A stretch of 38,131 nt of DNA from XYB2-FULL-45-11 sp964355525 (GTDB taxonomy: Bacteria > Patescibacteriota > Patescibacteriia > UBA9934 > GWF2-40-263). This document shows positions 8,109-19,100 of the stretch, one piece after another. Where the stretch lies: contig CAYHDY010000006.1 of the NCBI GenBank assembly GCA_964355525.1, positions 1 to 38,131 on the forward strand, given 5' to 3'. Each line of letters opens with the position of its first letter. Positions within the stretch are counted from its first letter, which is position 1. A program made the translations under genes and the position numbers. The notes beneath the pieces are model-generated. The model worked only from the letters and a program-made list of their open reading frames with translations. It ran no database searches and was not told where the DNA came from.

Positions 8109-10121
8109 ATGATGCGTTTCAACCGCCAAACAAAAATGACAAGTCGCCAATGGATCGCTGCTGTGAGCATGCTTGGTCTTTTTGTTTTCGGAATCTTTTT
8201 CTATTCGCATACAGTTTTTGCTGCGGTTACATCGACATCTCTCGCCACGGTCGGAAGTTCATCGGGTCTTCCTCAGGTGGGTATCGGAATTTTGATCGCG
8301 AGAATCATTCGTATTATTTTGGGAGTGCTCGGAATTTTGACCGTGATCTTGGTCATCTATGGAGGGTTTCTTTATCTCCTTTCCGGTGGAGATCCTGATA
8401 AAATCAAGAAAGCAAAAAAAGTTTTGACATCGACCTTGATCGGTCTTGTCATTATTCTGACATCATACTCGCTCGCTTCATGGATTTTGAATAAGTTGAC
8501 GGAGGCATTGATGGGATCAGGATCTATCACAAGCACGATTCAAAAATTCAGCGAACCTTTCGCCGGATCTCTCGGAGCCGGGATCGTGGAAAATCATCTG
8601 CCCGCAAGAAATGCTGTTGACGTTCCTCGCAACACAAAAGTGTTTGTCACGTTTAAGGCTGAGATAGATCCGAAAACCATTATTGAAAAATTTGATCCGA
8701 ATTGTACATACGCTGTTGCTGTTCCTCCCGCTCCGCAAGCGCCGCCATTGTGCGAAACGGGTTTGAAAAAAGGTTCTGTACAAATTGTAAAAACGGCTGA
8801 ATTGGATACAGCCTATACAAAAGCACTTACGTCCGCTCAGGTTGATGTCATGACGACAGATAGCAAAACATTCGTATTCAATTTCAAAAAAGGGGGTTAC
8901 TTGGGAAGTAATGATGCACTTATAAACTACACGGTGTTTTTGTCCCCATCTATTCAATTAGCAAATAACAAAGGTCCTGCGTTTGTTGCAGAAAATTCTG
9001 CAGGATATGCGTGGAATTTCACAACGTCAAAGACGTTTGATACGACATCTCCAAAAATTGTTTCTGTTATTTCGGAACCGGGTTCGAATCCGGACAGAAA
9101 CATTACTGTTGAGATTACCTTTGATGAACCGATGGATCCAATCGTGGCAACCGGAATCAACAATAAGGCGGTCGGGTTTGATCATATCAAAACATCTGCA
9201 TATCTCCTCGCGGATCCCGAAAAGAAAGTTTCCGATGTGTTTGGAACATACACCATCAGCAACGGATACAAAACCGTGGATTTTACAACCGATGATTACT
9301 GCGCCAAGGATCCTTGTTTCAATAAAATTTATTGTTTGCCCGGATTAAGCGCCATCACTGTTCGAGCCAAAGCTGCGACGCTTTCAAATGATAAGACGGA
9401 GTGGCCGCAAGCGAAATTAGACGGTGCCGGCTATAACGGACTTACGGATGCGGCGGGAAATTCGCTCGATGGAAATGACGGGAAGGAAGGAAAAGGGGAT
9501 GGTAAAGTTTGCGGAAGTACTGAAAATGCAAATTGCTATTGCGAAAACAGTAAAAGCATCTGTGCAAAGGTTGGTGTCACAAACGATGACTATTCATGGA
9601 GTTTCAATACAACGGACGGCAAAGATATAACATCCCCAAAAATCATTTCACTGTCTGCTACATCGAAATCAACTGGACTGCCTGTGCTTGGGGTGAATGC
9701 AGGAGGGATCGATTTAGAAAAGCCGCTTGAGATTACGTTTGAAAAATTACTTCTGGCATCTTCCGTCAGTTCATCAAACATAACGCTCTCATCGGATCCT
9801 GTGCAAAAATCCCTTTGGTTTGTAAACGGAAAAACGGATGTTCCAAATGCGAAGCCGACGGACAAACCAACACAGTCCATCGTACAAATCAATCATGCGA
9901 CGTTTCTTCCTCCGTCTGAATCTCCAAATCAGTCTTACTGGCCGCTTTTTACCATGGGGATAAAGGGAATCAATCAGTTCTGCATGTCTCCAGCATCCGG
10001 TCCCGGTGAAAACGTGGGTGAGACATGTACGGGAACAGATACAAATCCATATTGTTGCAATCAAACGACTCCTCAAAACACTGCCTGTAAAGACGATTCA
10101 GGAAAAACACTTCATCCCTAG
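8109..10121 (+). CDS. Secreted/membrane protein with T4SS-pilin head and Ig-like (SbsA/Big-type) domains
   Basis: 670 residues. A signal peptide (about 1-39, ending VFAA) is followed by two membrane helices (about 61-90 and 107-127) joined by GGDPDKIKKAKK. This is the two-helix head annotated in CPR genomes as type IV secretion system pilin. After it come three repeats of an SbsA/Big-5-like bacterial Ig fold, recognisable by PARNAVDVPRNTKVFVTF, SPKIVSVISEP...ITFDEPMDP and SPKIISLSATS...LEITFEKL, then a Cys-rich tail (YCCNQ). Probably an envelope-anchored extracellular protein. The giant gene with the same head starts 4 nt after its stop. Start codons at 8109 and 8112 are both possible. Confidence 0.8.
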   Translation: MMRFNRQTKMTSRQWIAAVSMLGLFVFGIFFYSHTVFAAVTSTSLATVGSSSGLPQVGIGILIARIIRIILGVLGILTVILVIYGGFLYLLSGGDPDKIKKAKKVLTSTLIGLVIILTSYSLASWILNKLTEALMGSGSITSTIQKFSEPFAGSLGAGIVENHLPARNAVDVPRNTKVFVTFKAEIDPKTIIEKFDPNCTYAVAVPPAPQAPPLCETGLKKGSVQIVKTAELDTAYTKALTSAQVDVMTTDSKTFVFNFKKGGYLGSNDALINYTVFLSPSIQLANNKGPAFVAENSAGYAWNFTTSKTFDTTSPKIVSVISEPGSNPDRNITVEITFDEPMDPIVATGINNKAVGFDHIKTSAYLLADPEKKVSDVFGTYTISNGYKTVDFTTDDYCAKDPCFNKIYCLPGLSAITVRAKAATLSNDKTEWPQAKLDGAGYNGLTDAAGNSLDGNDGKEGKGDGKVCGSTENANCYCENSKSICAKVGVTNDDYSWSFNTTDGKDITSPKIISLSATSKSTGLPVLGVNAGGIDLEKPLEITFEKLLLASSVSSSNITLSSDPVQKSLWFVNGKTDVPNAKPTDKPTQSIVQINHATFLPPSESPNQSYWPLFTMGIKGINQFCMSPASGPGENVGETCTGTDTNPYCCNQTTPQNTACKDDSGKTLHP

Positions 10122-10125
10122 TTTC

Positions 10126-13100
10126 ATGAAACTTAAACGCTTCCTACCGTTCATCGGAATTTTTTCCGCGATTATCATCGCGGGATTCCTTTACGCTCAT
10201 CCGACGTTTGCCGCCGCGCTTTCCGGTGATCAATTGTTTGGTGGAGCAACAGCAGCTCCGGCGGCAGGCACGGGTGCAGGATTCAATTTTGCGACTGCCG
10301 CAGGACTCGGAGCCATGCAAACCCTTCCTCAATTGATCGCGGCGATCATTCGCGTTATTCTCGGATTTTTGGGAATCATTGCCGTCGTATTTGTTTTGTA
10401 CGGAGGATTTACGTACATGACGTCCGGAGGAGATCCGGAGCGGGTGAAAAAAGCAAAACGCATTTTGACGAATGCAGCGATTGGACTTGTGATTGTTCTT
10501 TCTTCGTTTGCGATCGCGCAATTCGTTGTGAGTAAATTATCTTCCGCATCGGTTAGTGGTGGAGGAGACGGCGGAGGCGGCGGAGGTTGTGTCGGTCTCA
10601 ATTGTGATAACAATAACGATAAACCGCTTAAAGCTTTTACATTGACTGGTGTTAATACGAAATTCTGTTCGGAGGTTCTCCAAAACTTCTCTTTGCAGTT
10701 TAAGTTTTCGCAAGCGATTAAGAGTAAGCTAGGAATCCATGTTTTTAAAGGAAATGTAGAAGTCGTTGGAGATTACAATATTTCAAACAATGGAAAAAAA
10801 GTGACGTTTATTCCAACGCAAACGTGTTCTGTTCCGAATTCAAATCCGGAGAAAAAAGTTCCGTGTTTTTTGGTGGGGGATGATTATAAATATGTTGTTG
10901 ATCCGTCTGCACTCGTGTCAACGAGTGGTGGACCGCTCGTTTCTTGTGCCAATCCTCCGCAAGGCGCTCCTCTTTGTACAGACACGTTTAAGATTGGAAG
11001 TGGAATCGATTTAAAACCGCCGACAGCAGAATTTACCGATCCAAAACTCGGAGCGAGTTTGTTTGTCGGAAAACCCGGAGGAAATCATTTTCAAACAAAA
11101 GCGTTGGATGATACAGGTATTGGAAACGTGGATTTTTTCGCGAACGATCCATTGATGGCGATTTACTCAGCAAATGGTCCTGGAGAAAAACTTCCTGCTC
11201 CGGACGTGAATTATCTGTTTAAAACAGATGCCGCTGGAGAGTGGGATCCGGATCCAACCCTTGTCACAAATAAATCATATGAGGTGTGGGCTGTTGCAAA
11301 TGACTGCGCGGGGAACAGTACGACAACGAAGAAAGTTTCCGTGGTTCTTCGTGCGGCAACGTGTAATGACGCAGCCATCAATGCGGGTGAAACGGCATTG
11401 AATTGCGGTGGAGATTCAAAAAGCGTTTCGTATTGCGGAGCTTGTCAGCCGTTGGCTTGTAAAGTGAATGCGGATTGTTCCTCGGGAATGTGTGCAAACG
11501 GATCTTGTATTGATCTCCCTGTCATTCAATCTGTTTCTCCGGACAATGGTGCGATTGGAAATCTCATCACGATCAAAGGAACAGGATTTGGAAAAAATCC
11601 AGGGTCGGTTTATTTTCTCGGTTCCAAAGCAGAAGAAATCGTTCCTACAAATGCGTATTCTTGCGGTGGAAAAGATCTCAAATGGTCTGATCATGAAATT
11701 ATCGTGCAGATTCCTGTGAATGCAGTTGATGGCCCGCTTCAAGTGAATGTTCCGGGTGTGCCGGAAGTTGTCGGAAATCCAAATGCAAAACCTCCTGTTC
11801 TTGGAAAGGAAGCGATCCCTCCTCGTTTGGATCGGACAAACGATGAGAATGGACCGGTCATGGCGAGCGGATTTGATGTGAACAAAATGCAACGTCCCGG
11901 TTTGTGTTCAATCGGAGACAAAGATGGAAAAGCAATTGTGGGAGCGGACGGAAAGGTTTTGAATCCGCCATCAAGCAGTGTGAACGCCAAAATAACATTC
12001 GGCGGTCTTTCGTTCGGCGCAGCAGAAGGATCATCAAGAATTTGGTTTTCGAATTTTCTCGCTCCGTCACCGGCGGATGCGTGGGGAGTAACTTCGATTA
12101 AAGCAACGGTTCCTTCTGTAAAAACTGGTTCATATGATACGCAGATCTTTGTCGGTGATGCGTTGTGTTTGGATAAAAGTAATGTTCCGATAAAAGATGC
12201 GAACAATGCATTAATAAAATGTGCAAGTGATTTGGATTGTAAAACAAAAGACGGTGAGACATGCGGATCCGCGCGATGTTCAGAAGTCGCAACTGTGAAG
12301 TATTGCAAATCAAACGTATCGTGCGGAGTCGGTGAGGGAACGTGTATGGATATTCGCAGCGGTTCAAACACCTTGCAATTTGATGCGATCAATAATCCGA
12401 CGGGAGCGAAACCTGTGATTATTTCTGTTGATCCCATCGCAAAAAAATGTGCGTATCCCGGATTGGCCGGTATGGATCCAACCTTAAACGGTGTTGCGGA
12501 TGCGTGTTCAAGTGATAACGATTGTAAAACAAAGAACGTTTCGAATGTTGATTACAAAGGTGTTTGTAAAGAATATAAAAATTCAGGAGGTCCCGGACAA
12601 TACATCACCATTTACGGTTCCGGATTCGGAACATCTTCCATTGGAGGTTCTGTGAAATTCACGGGAACAAATGGGTTTGCCCTCGGGGATTTTACGTTTC
12701 CAAAAGTTTGTCAGAACAATGCATGGCAGGATGATCGCATCCTCGTGAAGGTTCCGCAAAATTATAACGATCAAGTTGTCGATGGAAAACCCGTTGGACT
12801 TACAAATTCAGATTACAATTTAACCGTGACCATAAGCGGAGAAATTTCAAACGCGATTGTTTTCCATATTTTTCCGCAAGTCATTGCTGGTCCAAGCATC
12901 TGTTTGATGAAACCAAACGCAGGACCGATCGGAACGGATGTTACATTTACGGGAGAAAAAATCGGTACCATGAAAGGAACGGTTACATTTAATCTGAACT
13001 TAGTTCTTTCTCCATCGGATTGGACAACTCCTGCGGATATAACACTTGGTTCTACGATTCTCCTCGGGGGAGCGGGAGTTCCTGTTGGTGCAAAAACGGG

Positions 13101-16100
13101 GCCGGTGTTCATTACGAACAGTTCGTCACAGAGATCGAACTCTTTAAGTTTTGCGGTTGGAAATTGTAATGAGGATAAAAATCTTTGTAAGGAGGGAAGT
13201 GAACAGTGTTGTAAAGGAAACGGAACCTGTATTGCAAACACGGATACATGCGATGTCCAAGCAAAATCTTCTCAATACGCCTACAAAGTTTCCACAAGTC
13301 CGATCCCGATTGCTCCAACCCTTATTTATCATTGTGATCAAGAAAAAGGAACGGCTCCTATTTCCCCAACACCTTGGGAACAAAAGAGTCCTGGAGGAGT
13401 CTGTCCGGATTCCGAAGTGAAAGCAACATTTTCATTAGACATGGATCCGACAACATTGAACGGAACAAATATTTTTGTTCAAAAATGTTCCGTCATGGAT
13501 GCAAACGGAACGGATTGTAAAACTTGGGATCCTCAACACGTTGCCGGAAATGTCACGCATGGCACAAAAGATTTTGCCTTTTCTTCTGCTTCGAATCCAA
13601 AATTTGATCCGAACAGTTATTATCAGGTGACGGTGAAAGGAAAAGCTCTCGGGAATGTCGGAGTGAAGTCGTTGGGAGGTGCGTTCATGGTGCAGGATAC
13701 GATTTGGAAATTTAAAACGCTTGGAGTGGGAGTGAATTGTACTGTCGGTCAGGTAAACGTAAATCCGCTTGAGTACACAGCAACCGTTCCCGGAAAAAAG
13801 ATTGATTATCTGGCGGAACTTGTTTCATCGGAAGACAAGTGTGTTGTTCTTGCATGTTCCGGTCACACACTCGGATGGTCTTTGAATGTCACAAAAGATA
13901 AAGCGGAACTCACGACCGCATTGCCGGCGACGACATCTGGAAATAATGCTTGTGTCAATTCCGTTTTGCCGATTACAGAAACGAAAGAGGGTCAACCTGT
14001 CGTTGTTACAGCAACAGAACAAGCACAAAACAAGAGTGGTAAGGCAAATCTTGATGTTCACTTCGCTCCATTACAAGTGACAGATTATTTTCCGACCTGT
14101 CAGTCTGCATGTATCAACGTGCTGCCGAAAGTGACGTTCAACTATCCGATTCAGTACATGTTTAACACGGGGACGGTCAAAATTTTCAAGTGTCAAAGTG
14201 CGGTGTGCGATGTTAATCAGCTTGTAACGGTTCCGAATTTTTTTGCCACTTTTAATCTAGACAAAACAACAAACACCTATTCACTTGTCTTCCCTGTAAA
14301 CACAAAACTTGATCCAAATACGTATTATCGAGCCATCATCGGCGGAGAGTTGGAGACGTCTTGGTTGATCCCGCTCAGTAAAGGAGGATCGAATTATAAA
14401 AAGGTTGTTGATGGAAAGGTTCCGAATGATTTTTATCCGAATGCGTTTTCTTGGATTTTCAAAACAAGGAATGATGCCACGGATTGTAAACCGGATCGTG
14501 TCGGTGTTTCTCCGAAAGTTGCTGTTTTGAATGCCGTTGGGGAGAAACAAGAGTTTTCCGCAACAGCCTTCAGTGCGAAGGATGAATGTTCCGATGTCGG
14601 TCAGTCATTACAACCAGGATCTTTGGGCTGGGTTTGGAATGCGTGGACGGCCATGGATAATCCGAACATTAATGCAGGGAGTGCACTTTCGGGTGTGGAT
14701 GCTCAGGTTGTTGCCATGAATCAAAATAGCTTTGGAAGCAATAGTGGAATTGTTCTTGCGAAAACGTTGCCTGCGTACTGTTCCGGAAATTGTTTGAATG
14801 CAGGTTCTACAATTAAAATTGGTCAATCTATTTGTGGAAAAAACGGAAAGGAAAATGGGGAATCTTGCGATGATGGAAATTTGAAGAGTGGAGACGGATG
14901 TTCGTCTTCTTGTTTGCTTGAAGGTTCCATACTCGCGACGTGTGGAAACGGGGTGATTGATGCAAATGAAGAATGTGATGACTCGAAGAAAGATAAAGAT
15001 GGTAAAAAAATCGGAGGTGGCGGTTGTTCCAATGTTTGTTTACTCGAAGGTTCAATCAACACACCGAATGCTATTTGCGGAAACGGAACGTTGGATCAAA
15101 CAAAAGCTGTGGGTGGAATCATTGTTACGGGCGGAGAATCTTGTGAAGATGGAAATAAAACGAATGGAGATGGATGTTCAAGTAACTGTACCGTTGAAGG
15201 AAGTTTGAGCGTTTCAAATCCGACTGTTTGCGGAAACGGTTCAAAAGAAACCGGAGAAAGTTGTGATCCTCAAGGCTGGACAACAACATGCGACGACGGA
15301 ACTGCTTGTACGGTTGGTGGTGCAAAGTGTGTCGACAAGAGCTTGTGTCAGTTGCATCCGAAAGATGGTTGCTCGGTTCAATGTTTGAATCAGGGAACCA
15401 TTGTTTGTACAGCAAACGGTCAGAATAATTGTTGTGGAAACAATAAAACAGAATTTGGAGAAGATGATGATCAAGGTTCCGGAAAACACGATGGACTTTC
15501 TTCGAGCTGTTTGAAATTGGGATCGAGTGCGTATTATGCGATCCCGTCTTATTGTGGCGATGGAATTTCGACTGGTACCGGAGAACAGTGTGATGCATCG
15601 ATCGGATTCAGTAATCCTGCATCTGTTGGTGGATACTCTGTTCAGAAAATCGCATCAGGTGCACCGCTTGAAGTTGAATCGGATAAAACCAAGCCGACGT
15701 ATGGATATGCCATTTCGCAAGTGAAGGCTTCAGCGGGATCTGTTACAGGTACTGCAGATTTGAAATTGCAATGTTCATGTACGGATGACACATCGTGCGG
15801 CAACACAGCCGCACTTGGCTGTGGTTTATCGAATTGTTGTTATGCTCGTCCGACGATTGTTGGCACACTTCCTATCAGTGATGCGAAAGATCTTTGTCGC
15901 AATACGGCGATTGATATTCAATTCAGTGAAGACATGGATTCAGCGAGCTTTAAATCGATCGATATCAATAAAGATGGAACGATCTCGCAGGATGAATATA
16001 ATCCGAATATAAAATTGGAATTAACAAAAATCGGCGGTGCTGCCGTGATAGCTCGAGAAAAAGGAAAAGCAGCAATCGCCACAACCTGTCCGATCGAATA

Positions 16101-19100
16101 CGTTGAGTGGCAGACGGTTTTTAACAGCGATACAAAATCCACATCAAATTTGTTGGTGAAGGCTTGGAATTTCTTAAAACAATTTGTATCCGGTTTGTTT
16201 GGAAAACCCGTTTCGGCAAGCGATACGTATAAATGTCTTGTTCCGATCACGTTTGAAACACTTCCGGATCATCACGTGGCGATTCATTATGATTCTGCTC
16301 TCGTAATCAACGGAACGTATCAATTGACGGTAGGACATGATGTCGATGGTTCAAATAATATTGTTGAAGGTGTTTACAGTAAATATCACGTCGGCATTTA
16401 TCCGAATGTTCCGGCAAAATCTTCCGTTACATTTACGACGGGAGATAAAATTTGTTTACTGAATGTTGTTGCACTTACGGATACCGGGAAAACCGGCGTT
16501 CTGCAGGATTACGAATCCAAGAGTAAGGGGTACTATTCCAAAAAAGACGAATCTCATAATTTTGAAGTAAAGGCGCAGTCGTACAAAGGAAACGCAATAT
16601 ATGAAACGATCACTCCGGTCAGCGGGTATAGTTGGAGTTGGACATGGGGATCTTCCGATCAGACGAATGATATTTTGAATACATCTGCCGTTCTTCCAAA
16701 CATCACGACATTTACCGGAACAGCAACGGGGAAAAATGGAACCGAGAATGTTCTTGCAAGTGCAAAGATTGAAACGGATACCATTTCAAATCCATCGACA
16801 AAAGATCAAACGAAGAGTGCGGCTGTTTCAGAAACAGCATTCCTTTGTTCGAATCCGTGGCCATCGCAACCTGCAACGGTTCCGTATATTGAAAGCGATG
16901 CGAAATCAAATTTTTCATTCTTCTATTGTCGAGACAGAGGGGATGAAAATCGATGTGTCGGCGGAGACAAAGATAAAAGTGCATGTCAATCGAATAACGA
17001 TTGTAAAGGAAAGACAGACGCGACGAACGGTACATGCGGTTCGTATACAACAGACGATCTTCCTGGTCTGACGCTGTTTAAAGCAGCTGCAATTGTAAAT
17101 CCGGATCCGTTATTCGTGAAAGAACTCGTGTTTAACGTTGATAATTCAAAGGATGCGATCGGAATGCGTGTCTATCACAATCCGAAGTATTTGACTCCGC
17201 TTGCGTGGTTCCAAGAACAAAAAGGATTCCAAGGGACTCCAAATCCGACGAAACTCGACGGATATGATGCCGTGCAAACGGGAACAACGATTTATGCGGG
17301 AGCAGGGAACTTGAATGCGGGCGTTGTTGATTCGAATATCTACGTCATTTCTTACAATCCAGACGCAGGAGCGGACGCGAAAACCATTTTTGGAAAGATT
17401 TTGCAAAATTTTCGTTTGAATGCATCCGCTTGTGCGGCCAATGGAACGGGGTGTGTTACGGATCTACATTTGTGTACGGAAAATAAAACGTCGTTGATTA
17501 AAAATAGTAAAGACCAGTTCGTCGGCTGTTCGCTCGACTCGGATTGTTTGGAGAGCTGTCAAAAAGGATTCTGTGCGATCTCCGGAAAAACATGTAATGC
17601 AACAACTCCATGTGCAACTCAGACATCAAGTCCGTTCTGTGATGCGAATAAAACAAAATTGCAACGTGACATGAAACGTTTGACTGATATCGTTCAGATG
17701 CAATCTACGATCGATGCTTACGGTGACAAACATAAACATTGTTCGATTTCAAAAAATCAATCCTGCAATTCAAATGCGGATTGTTCTGGTTCGGAAAAAT
17801 GCGTGAACGGATATCCAACCATTTCAACGGGAACGTTCATTCCATCGATGTCAAATAGTTTGTGGCCATCATGGCAAAGCGCCCTCGGGAACGCGATCGG
17901 AAGCGCATTGCCGAAGGATCCGCTCAATACATTTTTTAAACAATGTACAGATCCGACAAACACAGGTGACGCTTCGAAGAATAAAAATTACGATCCCGCA
18001 TCGTGCTGGAATGGCGCGGAAGGAAAATTTGTGTGTCCGGAACAATCGCATGTGTATGCGTATCAAAATCTGGGTGGAGAGAAATATTCCTTGTACGCTC
18101 AACTCGAATACACAAAAGCTCCTTGGTCTTCCCCGATCGATGTTTCTGGAGGCGATGACGCAACCATTCAAGCGTATTATTATCCCGGTGTTGCTCCTGA
18201 AATCGCGACACAATTCGGATTCACCACAAATCCCGGAGCATTTGCGTGTACGGACAGCGTTCTTGGAGGTGGCAACGGTATTTGCGGAGATGGAATAAAA
18301 TCTACGGGAAATGCAGATCTGACAAAAAATGAATTATGTGAAAAAGGAGAAGTCCAATCTGTTCCGTGCGCGATTCAGATTGATGGTGCGGGTCCTGTCG
18401 CATTCGGTCGTTGTCAAAATTTTGTCGGAAAAGATTTGGGTAAATCCTGCACAGCGAAAGTCGATTGTCTCGATCTGGGCGTTTCTTGCAAGGGCGCTGT
18501 CGCAGGGAATCAAAATAGTGGTAAATGTTTTCAAAATACAACAGACATGCAAAAGGCATGTAGTGTGAATGTAGATTGTTTGACATCAGGCGTTAAGTGT
18601 CAGGGAACTTCAAATGGTCAGTGTTACGATACTGTTCAGAAAAAATATCTTTCAAACTCTGTTCCATGTGACGGAACGGATGCGGCTGTCCCTAATAAAA
18701 ATGTTGTCTGTGGTGCAAATCAAATTTGTGTAAACGGAATGGTCAACACAACGTGTGACAATACATGCAAAGCTTTTTTGAGTGTCGCTGATGCGATCAA
18801 AAACGGTGCACAGTGTAAACCACTCGTGTGCGGAAATAGCATTGTTGATCCGGGTGAATCTTGCGATGATGGTGTGTTGAACGGAACCTATGGACATTGC
18901 GGAAAAGGATGTGTTGCATCGACAAATTACTGCGGAGACGGATATCTTTCCGGAGGGGAACAATGTGATTGCGGTTCCGTAGCACATGCATCAGTCCTTG
19001 GTAATGATCCTCAGCTTTACGACGATACGTGGGCAAGTAAAAATTGTAGAACTCAAAGCAGTTATATTGTTCCAAACGGAGTATATGATGAAGAGGGAAT

